Source: Peptococcaceae bacterium BRH_c4b (lineage in GTDB: Bacteria > Bacillota > Desulfotomaculia > Desulfotomaculales > Desulfocucumaceae). Taken from it: 64,000 nucleotides of DNA. Made by a program: the position numbers and the translations under genes. The notes under the pieces were generated by a model, which was given only the letters and a program-made list of their open reading frames with translations, was not told where the DNA came from and did no database searches. The stretch spans positions 85,089-149,088 of the forward strand of contig LADO01000055.1 in the NCBI GenBank assembly GCA_000961595.1, in the 5' to 3' direction. Positions 15,496-23,002 of the stretch are shown here, piece after piece. Numbering within the stretch: the first letter of the stretch is position 1; every line of letters starts with the position of its first letter.

Positions 15496-15669
15496 TAGGA
15501 GGCCGTTGAAAAACTCCTCGAAGGAATGTCCCCAACGAAAGCTCGCCGTCCAGTATTAGTTGGGGACATTCCTCCGAAGGAGGTGTGTCCCCTGACCGCT
15601 GACTATCAGTACGCTCCGCGCTGTCCGGCTTCGCCTTTCGCGCCATACTTGTTTTTGAACGGCCTCCTA
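15496..15669. mobile_element. MITE-like element with 19-bp terminal inverted repeats
   Basis: TAGGAGGCCGTTGAAAAAC at 15496-15514 and its reverse complement at 15651-15669 differ at one base. The 174-bp element has no transposase and contains an internal hairpin of the REP-like type also found at 1500-1575, plus a 14-bp inverted repeat of GGAATGTCCCCAAC (15523-15536 against 15560-15573). It lies between the ABC permease and TetR genes. A clear target duplication was not seen. Confidence 0.65.
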
Positions 15670-15679
15670 CATCAATATC

Positions 15680-16789
15680 CTAGGCAATCTTCTTCTTGAA
15701 TTTGGCAATACTCAAAGCAATCAGCACTACGGAAAAAACCAGCAGTGCCACTACCTGTGGTATCAGATACTGGAAACCGATGCCCTTTAACACAATGCCC
15801 CTGATGATGGTCAGGTAAAAGGTAAGCGGGATCAGATTTCCTATATATTGTATTACAACCGGCATGGCTTCTCTGGGGAACATGAAGCCGGAAAGCAGTA
15901 TGCTGGGCAGCAATACGAAAAAGGACATCTGAAAGGCTTGCATCTGGTTTTTGGCTATATTGGATATCATAATCCCCAGACCCAGGGAGGCAGTGATAAA
16001 AAACAGCGTTAACAGGTACAGCTCCAGCAGGCTCCCCCTTACGGGCACATGAAACACCAGGGTGCCCACCAGCAGGGCCACGGTGATCTGGACATAGCCC
16101 AGGGCAATATACGGTATAATTTTACCGATCATCAGCTCATAAGATTTTACCGGGGTGACCATGAGCTGCTCCAGAGTGCCCCTTTCTCTTTCCCGGACAA
16201 TGGCCATGGAGGTCATCATCACCATGGTCATGGTGACAATAATACCCAGGATGGCAGGTACCATGTAGAAAGCAGTTATACCATCAGGGTTGTACCAGGG
16301 CCGTACTCTGATATCATATGGAATGTCAGTTACCCGGGCCTTCTGAGCGATTATTTTTTGGGATTTCAGGAGCCCGACGGAGTTGGCGGTGGCAATGGCG
16401 GAGGCGGAAACCATACTGTCGCTGGCGTCAACCAGCACCTGTAGCGGGGCCGTTTCCCCCCTTTTTAATTTTTCGGCAAAATCCGGTGGAAAAATTATGC
16501 CTGCTTTGGCCCTGCCGCTGTCGATTGCTTCGGTCACTTCGTCATAGCTGCCGGCGGCGGCGCTTATTTCAAAGTAGCCGGAAGCTGTTAAGGAATCCAG
16601 CATATCCCTGCTGGCGTAGGACAGGGACTGGTCAAATACCACGGTGGGTATATGCTTCACTTCCGTCTGTATGGCAAAGCCGAACAGCAGCAATTGAACC
16701 AGGGGCAGCATGAATATCATACCAAGGGTCAGCCGGTCCCTTTTCATCTGTAAAAATTCTTTTTTCAGTATGGCCAGTATTCTGCTCAT
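15680..16789 (-). CDS. ABC-2 type transporter permease (YbhS/YbhR-like)
   Basis: A 369-residue membrane protein: one N-terminal membrane segment (LGMIFMLPLVQLLLFGFAI), a roughly 150-residue extracytoplasmic domain (DQSLSYASRDMLDSL...), then five hydrophobic segments from about residue 175, with the ABC-2 signature RERERGTLEQLMVTPV. It pairs with the two ATPases and membrane-fusion protein just upstream to form a YbhFSR/YhiI-type exporter. Only one permease is visible, so it probably homodimerises. Start ATG overlaps the end of the preceding ATPase gene. Confidence 0.9.
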   Translation of the reverse strand: MSRILAILKKEFLQMKRDRLTLGMIFMLPLVQLLLFGFAIQTEVKHIPTVVFDQSLSYASRDMLDSLTASGYFEISAAAGSYDEVTEAIDSGRAKAGIIFPPDFAEKLKRGETAPLQVLVDASDSMVSASAIATANSVGLLKSQKIIAQKARVTDIPYDIRVRPWYNPDGITAFYMVPAILGIIVTMTMVMMTSMAIVRERERGTLEQLMVTPVKSYELMIGKIIPYIALGYVQITVALLVGTLVFHVPVRGSLLELYLLTLFFITASLGLGIMISNIAKNQMQAFQMSFFVLLPSILLSGFMFPREAMPVVIQYIGNLIPLTFYLTIIRGIVLKGIGFQYLIPQVVALLVFSVVLIALSIAKFKKKIA

Positions 16790-17707
16790 TCAGGACACCT
16801 GCCTTTTCTTCCTGGCCAGCGAGATAAAAACATCTTCCAGGGAAGGAGAGATTTTGATGCTATTACCTCCTGTGAAGCGGTCAAGCTCGGCCATGTGGGT
16901 CTCCGAATCAATCAATACGTGCAAAAGTGGGCCATGAATGGAACATTCCCTGACATAGGGCAGTTTTTCTATGCCGGCTATCCGGTCCATGGCCCCGGGA
17001 ATGTCCAGTTCCACCAGGCAGCCCTTAATAATGTTGTTTTTTAGGTTATTTGGTGTGTCGTTGGCGATTAGGGCGCCTTCGGATATAAAAGCGATGTTGC
17101 GGCATCTTTCCGCCTCGTCCATATAGTGGGTGGTAACCATAACAGTGGTTCCCTCCGCGGCCAGCCTCTGGATGATTTTAAAAAACATGCGCCTGCTGGT
17201 GGGGCTGATGCCGCTGGTGGGCTCATCCAGAAACAGTATGGCGGGGCCGGAGATTATAGCACAGCCCAGCGCCAGCCGCTGCTTCCAGCCTCCGCTGAGG
17301 TTGGCCGCCAGCATATTTTCCCGCCCGGCCAGGTGCGCCATGTCAATCATCTCTCCTATTCTTTTTTTTCTCAGGGCATGGGGAATGTTGTACAGACCGG
17401 CATAAAACTCCAGGTTCTCATATACCGTAAGATCGTCATAAAGGCTGAATCTCTGAGACATGTAGCCTATCTTTTGCTTAATCTTTTCCGGTTCCCTGGT
17501 CAGGTCGTAGCCCAGCACGGCGCCACGGCCGGAGGTGGGTTCCAGTATGCCGCACAGCATTCTGATGGTGGTGGACTTTCCCGAGCCGTTGGGTCCCAGA
17601 AAACCGAAAATCTCTCCCCGCCTGATGTTTATACTTAACCTGTCCACGGCGGTAAAGGAGCCGAATTTCCTGGTAAGTTCATCGGTGGTTACCACGTATT
17701 CCATCAT
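16790..17707 (-). CDS. ABC transporter ATP-binding protein (second of two)
   Basis: Walker [15 protein letters not shown] near residue 40, signature [15 protein letters not shown], Walker [15 protein letters not shown] and switch His in [10 protein letters not shown]. 305 residues; the C-terminal part is the regulatory tail typical of DrrA/YbhF-like ATPases. The start overlaps the previous ATPase stop by four bases (ATGA), showing translational coupling, and it abuts the permease. The two tandem ATPases correspond to the two halves of fused YbhF/RbbA-type proteins. Confidence 0.92.
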   Translation of the reverse strand: MMEYVVTTDELTRKFGSFTAVDRLSINIRRGEIFGFLGPNGSGKSTTIRMLCGILEPTSGRGAVLGYDLTREPEKIKQKIGYMSQRFSLYDDLTVYENLEFYAGLYNIPHALRKKRIGEMIDMAHLAGRENMLAANLSGGWKQRLALGCAIISGPAILFLDEPTSGISPTSRRMFFKIIQRLAAEGTTVMVTTHYMDEAERCRNIAFISEGALIANDTPNNLKNNIIKGCLVELDIPGAMDRIAGIEKLPYVRECSIHGPLLHVLIDSETHMAELDRFTGGNSIKISPSLEDVFISLARKKRQVS

Positions 17708-18603
17708 GACACCTCTTTTTCCGTGAGTGCAACGAAAATATCCTCCATGGACGGTGCTATTTCTTTAATTATGATTAATGCTATGCCCTTTTCTTGCAGC
17801 ATGGTGGTAATGGCCTGCACTGCGGCTTCCGTTTCCCTGACTGCTACATGGTAGCTGTCGCCGTAAAAGCCGGCTTCAGCAACGATCTCCAGCTGGTTCA
17901 GAAAATCAAGGTCTGTGGCTTCAGTTTTTAATTCAAGTATTTTAAAGGAAAAGTTTTTTTTGTAATTGCCCGGGGTTTCCACCGCCACGATCTTGCCCCG
18001 GTCCATAAAGGCTATCCTGTGGCAAAGCTCGGACTCGTCCATGTAGGGGGTGGAAACTATCATGGTCATACCGTCCTTGTTCAACTGGTAGAGAATTTTC
18101 CAGAAATCCTTGCGGGATTCCGGGTCAACCCCGTAGGTGGGCTCATCCAGGATCAGCATGCCGGGCCGGGCCAGCAGGGAGCAGGTTAGAGCCAGTTTTT
18201 GTTTCATGCCTCCAGAGAGATTGTCGGCGAAGCGGTCTTTAAACTGGATCAGCCCGGTTATCTCCAGTATTTCGTCTGCTCTCTGCCGTATGGTTCCGGC
18301 ATCCACCCTGTACAGGGCGCCGAAAAAATTAATGTTTTCCATGACCGTCAGGTCACCGTACAGGCTGAATTTCTGGGGCATATAGCCAAAGCCGCTGCCA
18401 CCGGCCCGATGCTTATCCCCGGAGAAAATCACCCTGCCCCCGGTGGGGGTTACGATACCGCACAACATTCTTAACAGGGTGGTTTTGCCCGCCCCGTCGG
18501 GGCCCACCAGCCCGAATATTTCCCCCGGACGGACTTCAATAGAGGCGTTCTCCACCGCCGATACAGTTCCGAACCTCTTGCTCAGGGATTCCGCTGCCAG
18601 CAT
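17704..18603 (-). CDS. ABC transporter ATP-binding protein (first of two)
   Basis: Walker [15 protein letters not shown], signature [15 protein letters not shown], Walker [18 protein letters not shown] and STPYMDESE in place of the switch His: the residue after ST is Pro and the expected His is Pro/Tyr, so this subunit may be a degenerate ATPase site in a heterodimer. The ATG at 18603 follows GGAGGTG directly; a longer in-frame start at 18627 would overlap the upstream gene and lacks a site. Four genes (MFP, two ATPases, permease) plus TetR run as one unit. Confidence 0.9.
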   Translation of the reverse strand: MLAAESLSKRFGTVSAVENASIEVRPGEIFGLVGPDGAGKTTLLRMLCGIVTPTGGRVIFSGDKHRAGGSGFGYMPQKFSLYGDLTVMENINFFGALYRVDAGTIRQRADEILEITGLIQFKDRFADNLSGGMKQKLALTCSLLARPGMLILDEPTYGVDPESRKDFWKILYQLNKDGMTMIVSTPYMDESELCHRIAFMDRGKIVAVETPGNYKKNFSFKILELKTEATDLDFLNQLEIVAEAGFYGDSYHVAVRETEAAVQAITTMLQEKGIALIIIKEIAPSMEDIFVALTEKEVS

Positions 18604-18607
18604 ATGT

Positions 18608-19588
18608 TCACCTCCGGGTAAAGACAACGTCTGCCGGCATGCCCGGCTTAAGGGCGCCGTTTTGGTTATCTATCCTTATTTTTACGGCAAAGACAATGTT
18701 GGTGCGTTCTTTTTTGGTCTGGATGGTTTTAGGGGTAAATTCCCCCTGATCGGCAATTTCTTCAATGACTCCTCTGTACACTGAGGAACTGCCGCTCACC
18801 GTAAAGGTTACCTTTTGTCCCAGCTTGATTTTGGGCAGGTCGTCGGTGGGGACGTAGACCTTAATCCACATGTCGTTCAAATCGGCCACAGTGGCTACCG
18901 AAGCGCCAGCCTGCACGTATTCCCCCGGTTCGAAATTTTTGCTGAGCACCGTTCCTTCAATGGGGCTGATAATTTTGGTGTCTTCCAGCAATGCTTCCGA
19001 TGCTTTTAAAATTGCCCTGCTGCGTTCCAGTTCGGCCCTGGCCGTTTTAATTTGCTCAGGCCTGCTGCCGGATTTCAGTAGACTCAGCCTGGAACTGGCT
19101 GCATCCACAAGGTTTTGGCCCTGTTTCCAGGCGACCTCAGCTTTTTCGTAATCGGCTTCGGATACCGCCCCCTGCTGGTAAAGTTCGTTTATCCTGTCAC
19201 AGTCCTTTTGTGCCTGTTCATAATTGGTCCGGGCAGTGTTTAAGGCTATTTCGGCGTCTTTTATTTCCTGCTCTCTGGCGCCGGAATTAAGATCTGCCAG
19301 TTGCGCCTCGGCCTTGGTCACTCCCAGAGCGTCCCTTTCTTTCTGGGCGATTAAATCATTCCGGGTAATTAATGCCACCAATTGGTTCTTTTTTACTCTG
19401 TCCCCGGTCTTAATGGTGAGGTTCTGTAATATTCCGGGCAGCCTGGCGCAAAGCTCAACCTGCTCGGCCTCGATGGTTCCCGCTGCCTGCAGGGGTGTAT
19501 CGTCTGCCTGGACATACTTGCTGTAACCCCAGTAGGCGCCGGCCGACAGCAGAGCAAGTAAAATTAAGGCGGCAATCTTTTTTCTCAT
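18608..19588 (-). CDS. HlyD-family membrane-fusion/adaptor protein of the exporter
   Basis: 326 residues: an N-terminal signal anchor ([25 protein letters not shown]), a biotinyl-lipoyl-like half motif ([20 protein letters not shown]...[13 protein letters not shown]), a long alpha-helical hairpin (about residues 75-190), the second lipoyl half ([23 protein letters not shown]) and a beta-barrel. It resembles YbhG/YhiI. It is the first gene of the operon, so its upstream region (19589-19867) holds the promoter and the likely TetR operator. Confidence 0.9.
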   Translation of the reverse strand: MRKKIAALILLALLSAGAYWGYSKYVQADDTPLQAAGTIEAEQVELCARLPGILQNLTIKTGDRVKKNQLVALITRNDLIAQKERDALGVTKAEAQLADLNSGAREQEIKDAEIALNTARTNYEQAQKDCDRINELYQQGAVSEADYEKAEVAWKQGQNLVDAASSRLSLLKSGSRPEQIKTARAELERSRAILKASEALLEDTKIISPIEGTVLSKNFEPGEYVQAGASVATVADLNDMWIKVYVPTDDLPKIKLGQKVTFTVSGSSSVYRGVIEEIADQGEFTPKTIQTKKERTNIVFAVKIRIDNQNGALKPGMPADVVFTRR

Positions 19589-19626
19589 ATTAATCCCCCA
19601 TTCTCTAACCGGCTGATTGATTAATA

Positions 19627-19660
19627 CAGGTAAACTGAATATACTAAAATAGTTTACCTG
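19627..19660. promoter_or_regulatory. Probable TetR operator upstream of the exporter operon
   Basis: A perfect 10-bp inverted repeat, CAGGTAAACT and AGTTTACCTG, separated by 14 bases, 40 bases upstream of the first exporter gene and between it and the divergent dat gene. The spacer is AT-rich and could hold promoter elements. Binding by the operon's own TetR protein is inferred from position. Confidence 0.55.
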
Positions 19661-19867
19661 TTATGCATGATAGCACTTCAAAAATCTTCTGGCAATACTT
19701 GCGTAATAAAATTAAGGAAATTTTTCTGTCTAAGTATATGGCCGCAGTATGATCACGTATTGGAAAAAAGCGGTCTGGAAATATGGAAAAAAACTGTAAA
19801 AAGCAGGGATTTATGGACAAAACATTAAATATAATAATAACGAAGTTATTGAAGGGAAGGGTTTATT

Positions 19868-20719
19868 TTGGGAGAACTGGTATACCTCAACGGCTGGACC
19901 GGACCTTTTGAGGAAGCCTTTGTTTCGGTAAACGAACGTGGCTATAATTTTGGTGATGGTGTTTACGAGGTGATCAGGGTTTACGGCGGAAAAATGTTTG
20001 CCCTGGAGGAGCATTTGCAGCGGCTGAAACTCAGCGCTAACGCCGTGGAGATAAATATGCCGTGGAGTTCGCGTCAACTCGCGGCTATCGCGGAAGGTGT
20101 ACTGAAGCAGAGCAATATCAGGGAAGCCATGGTTTATATGCAGGTGACCAGGGGGGTGGCGCCCAGAAACCATATATTCGATCCGGATTTAAAGCCAGGC
20201 CTGCTTATAACCGTGCGCAACGTGCCGGAGATATCCCCCGCCATTTACAGCGAGGGTGTAAAGGTAATTACACAGCCCGAATTTCGCTGGCAGATGTGCA
20301 ACGTAAAATCTATTTCATTGCAGGCCGCCGTGCTGGCCAAGCACAGGGCACGCAAGGCCGGGGCGGCGGAGGTGGTTTTCGTGCTGCCGGACGGGACGGT
20401 GACGGAATGCGGAACCAGCAATATTTTTATAGTCAGGGAGGGTATTTTAATGACCCACCCGGCGGATAACAGGATACTGGCCGGTGTAACCAGGCAGCAG
20501 GTGCTCGGGCTGGCTGAAGCAGCTGGCTTAAAGGTAATGGTCGAACCTTTTTACATGGCGGATTTGCTGGAGGCCGACGAGGTTTTCATCACCGGCACGG
20601 TGGCGGAAATTGTTCCGGTGGTGGCTGTGGACGACAGGCAGGTGGCAGGCGGCCGTCCCGGCCCGCTGACGGAAAGGCTGCGCCGGGATTTTGCCGCCCT
20701 GGTGGGGAGGACTGTTTAG
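19868..20719 (+). CDS. dat: D-amino-acid transaminase (class IV PLP aminotransferase)
   Basis: Interconverts D-alanine and D-glutamate with their 2-oxo acids, feeding peptidoglycan synthesis. Fold-type IV features: YNFGDGVYEVIRVYGG near residue 31, TRGVAPRNHIF (typical of D-amino-acid rather than branched-chain transaminases), the PLP lysine in NVKSISL near 147, and EVVFVLPDGTVTECGTSNIF. Length 283 is normal. TTG 19868 follows GAAGGG. A branched-chain or aminodeoxychorismate lyase role is less likely given the RGVAPRNH motif. Monocistronic, divergent from the exporter operon. Confidence 0.88.
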   Translation: MGELVYLNGWTGPFEEAFVSVNERGYNFGDGVYEVIRVYGGKMFALEEHLQRLKLSANAVEINMPWSSRQLAAIAEGVLKQSNIREAMVYMQVTRGVAPRNHIFDPDLKPGLLITVRNVPEISPAIYSEGVKVITQPEFRWQMCNVKSISLQAAVLAKHRARKAGAAEVVFVLPDGTVTECGTSNIFIVREGILMTHPADNRILAGVTRQQVLGLAEAAGLKVMVEPFYMADLLEADEVFITGTVAEIVPVVAVDDRQVAGGRPGPLTERLRRDFAALVGRTV

Positions 20720-20944
20720 CTCCAGCGGGGTATCGCTTAAAAGTTAAACAGCTAACCGCTTGTTAAATATTTTTTATGTTTAATGTTTTACATTTTTCTA
20801 AAGAAAGGGTAAAATATTATTTGGGCTCATGTTTTTAGGTACAGTTCATTTATCCTTCTCGGGCTGCTCTGTAGGTCAGGGAGATAGTTGATAAGTGAAT
20901 CACTCCTAAACCTAACAGGGCAAATTATTTTGAGGAGGATTTAA

Positions 20945-21232
20945 ATGTATCAGGACAAAACCATTTCCTGCCGTGAGTGCGGCGCCGATTTCATCTTTAC
21001 TGCATCAGAACAGGAGTTCTATGCTGAGAAAGGTTTTACCAATGAACCCGGTCGTTGCCCCAGATGCAGGGCTGCACGCAGGCAAAGAAACAATGGCGGT
21101 TCCAGAGCACCCCGCGAAATGTACTCTGTAATTTGCGCGGAATGTGGTGCTGAGACCGAAGTTCCCTTCCGTCCATCCGGCGATCGCCCGGTGTACTGTC
21201 GTGATTGTTTCAGCAAGAATAGCCGTTACTAA
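20945..21232 (+). CDS. Small protein with two CxxC zinc ribbons
   Basis: A 95-residue protein with two zinc-ribbon-like halves: CRECGADF...CPRCRAARRQRNN and CAECGAETEVPF...YCRDCF, giving eight Cys in four CxxC pairs. It matches the type of the probable zinc-ribbon (zf-trcl) and CxxC-x(n)-CxxC proteins found in many anaerobes; the role is unknown, perhaps nucleic-acid or protein binding. ATG 20945 has a GAGGAGG site. It is followed by a clear terminator and is monocistronic. Confidence 0.85.
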   Translation: MYQDKTISCRECGADFIFTASEQEFYAEKGFTNEPGRCPRCRAARRQRNNGGSRAPREMYSVICAECGAETEVPFRPSGDRPVYCRDCFSKNSRY

Positions 21233-21286
21233 AGCACTTATTAATAAATGCCAGGCTTCCAGTTACAATAGTTAATGTAAAAAATA

Positions 21287-21321
21287 AAATTCCGCCGGAT
21301 TGGCGGAATTTAATTTTTTTT
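21287..21321 (+). terminator. Rho-independent terminator after the zinc-ribbon gene
   Basis: AAATTCCGCC (21287-21296) pairs with GGCGGAATTT (21302-21311), 5-base loop, then a run of T at 21314-21321. Confidence 0.88.
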
Positions 21322-21361
21322 GCCTGCCTGGCGCCATTTAAGGAATGGCCCGACTGAATAT

Positions 21362-21577
21362 TTATCTGAGTTTTTTGGGTTTGCTGTTTTTTGTAAATTC
21401 CTGCCTGATTTTAGCGGCCTGTTGCTGTGAAGCCACATATCTCTTGCGTCGCTGTTTTTCCCTCTCCCAGTTGTAGCAGCTTGTAAGACGCCTTAAATCC
21501 ATGCGCTGTAACATGAAGCGGGAATATCCACAGCGGAAGAGATGCTCCTCTATTCTCCTTCTCTGGAGTTCTGACAT
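21362..21577 (-). CDS. Small basic hypothetical protein
   Basis: 71 residues, strongly basic (many Arg/Lys, ending NSKPKKLR), predicted helical: SELQRRRIEEHLFRCGYSRFM then REKQRRKRYVASQQQ. No known domain. The start is ATG 21577 because GGAGGAGG lies 8 bases upstream; an in-frame ATG at 21607 has no site. A nucleic-acid binding role is possible from charge but not shown. The promoter region contains three perfect 11-bp repeats (21620-21652). Confidence 0.6.
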   Translation of the reverse strand: MSELQRRRIEEHLFRCGYSRFMLQRMDLRRLTSCYNWEREKQRRKRYVASQQQAAKIRQEFTKNSKPKKLR

Positions 21578-21619
21578 GGTATCATTCCTCCTCCAAGGTT
21601 TATCCATCTGAAACTGTTC

Positions 21620-21652
21620 ATATCCTGTTAATATCCTGTTAATATCCTGTTA
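21620..21652. repeat. Three perfect 11-bp tandem repeats
   Basis: ATATCCTGTTA occurs three times head to tail, one unit per helical turn, 43 bases upstream of the small basic-protein gene on the minus strand. Could be a protein-binding array or slippage product. Confidence 0.6.
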
Positions 21653-21819
21653 ATACACATATTAACAAATTGATAAGAATATTTATTGAGCAATTATGTT
21701 CATATTCGTGGGTCCAGGGTATCAGCCAGAATTGAGTATTTTTCGTCACGTTTCAAAACAATACCCCTTAATCAATTGATTAAAGGGTAATTAGTAGGGG
21801 GTGAAAGATATAGATGGCA

Positions 21820-22986
21820 CTATTTTTTTAATACCGGTTTAATCCTTGCGTTTTCCTTAAAGGCAATACTGCCGTCAGCAATTATCTGCTCTCCCGTCCT
21901 GAGTCCCGCAACAATTTCAATGTATTCACTATCGCCGAGACCGGTCTTAACAGAGCGGTGCCGTACCCTGCCTTGATTCACTACCAGAACTTCTTTCCTT
22001 CCGTCATCCATTGATCTTACCGCTTCCCTGGGCACCACCGGTACGTTCCGGCGGACGGCGGTTTCAATGGCCACCTTCACCTCATAACCTGGCTTCAGGT
22101 TGGCCGGGTCCTGAAGGGAGATAATCACCGGTACCCTGCGCTGTATTACACCCAGGACGGACTGCTTTTCCTCGGCTCTGGGGTATATTTTGCCAAGTTT
22201 ACCTTCCAGCACCTTTTGACCCAGCACCGGCGCAGTTATCTCTACTCTTTGTCCCAACCGGATTTCCGCCAGGTCATCGCTTAATATGTCTGCTTTTATT
22301 TCAAGCTGGCCCTTTTGCTCAACCGTTACCAGTAAGGTGCCCGGATTAGCGTACTGTTCTTCCCTGGCCGGCAGGTCCAGTACAGTACCGTCCGCCGGGC
22401 TGGTGATAACTAACTGCGCCTTTTTTTCGCTTAGCTCCAATAATGATTTTTCAATGCCCGCCTCCCGGGAAAGTGCGCCGGCCAGTTGTGATTTTTGCTC
22501 CTCAAGGGTTTTTTTGTATGATTCCACCTGCAGCCTGGCTTTATTGTATTCAATCCGGCTCACGGCGCCGGTCTGGTATAATTCCTCTATCCTGGATAGG
22601 TTATCCACGGCGTCATTTAGCTCCAGTTCCGTACGTGCCATGGCGGCCCGGGAGCCTGCAGAAGCGGCTGCTGCCTGGGAAAGCTGGGACCGCAAATCAC
22701 TGATCTGCACATTGAGGTCCGTGTTTTCCAGTATAACCAGGTGCTGTCCCTCTTTCACCAATTCCCCGGCCTGTACCGGCACTTTTACCACCCTGGCGCT
22801 CTGGGTGGCGTACAAATCGTAATAACCCGAGGGCTGAACATAGCCGGTGTCGATTACCTGACAGGCTATGTCGCCTGTCTTAACCTCCACGATATCAGTT
22901 ACTGTCCCGCTACCCCTAATCATTAGAGCTACTACGACCAGGACAGCCACCGCCGCACCCAGATAATAAAATGTTTTACGCTTCAT
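21820..22986 (-). CDS. RND/MacA-type periplasmic adaptor (membrane-fusion) protein
   Basis: 388 residues with N-terminal membrane anchor (YYLGAAVAVLVVVALMI), lipoyl half motifs (VQAGELVKEGQHLVILENTD and ITSPADGTVLDLPAREEQYA), a coiled-coil hairpin (about 90-190), a beta-barrel (LAEIRLGQRVEITAPVL) and a membrane-proximal domain with the typical GLGDSEYIEIVAGLRTGEQIIADG. It is the third gene of a minus-strand operon: GbsR-like regulator, ATPase, FtsX permease, adaptor. Confidence 0.9.
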   Translation of the reverse strand: MKRKTFYYLGAAVAVLVVVALMIRGSGTVTDIVEVKTGDIACQVIDTGYVQPSGYYDLYATQSARVVKVPVQAGELVKEGQHLVILENTDLNVQISDLRSQLSQAAAASAGSRAAMARTELELNDAVDNLSRIEELYQTGAVSRIEYNKARLQVESYKKTLEEQKSQLAGALSREAGIEKSLLELSEKKAQLVITSPADGTVLDLPAREEQYANPGTLLVTVEQKGQLEIKADILSDDLAEIRLGQRVEITAPVLGQKVLEGKLGKIYPRAEEKQSVLGVIQRRVPVIISLQDPANLKPGYEVKVAIETAVRRNVPVVPREAVRSMDDGRKEVLVVNQGRVRHRSVKTGLGDSEYIEIVAGLRTGEQIIADGSIAFKENARIKPVLKK

Positions 22987-23002
22987 GATGACTTACCTCC
23001 CG

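Noticed and set aside
15491..15646. Extended N-terminus of the TetR protein
   Set aside because: The 52 extra residues are encoded by the MITE-like repeat and lack family similarity; normal length is reached from GTG 15490/15487.
21620..21652. Possible CRISPR or iteron array
   Set aside because: 11-base units without spacers, only three; no replication gene nearby.
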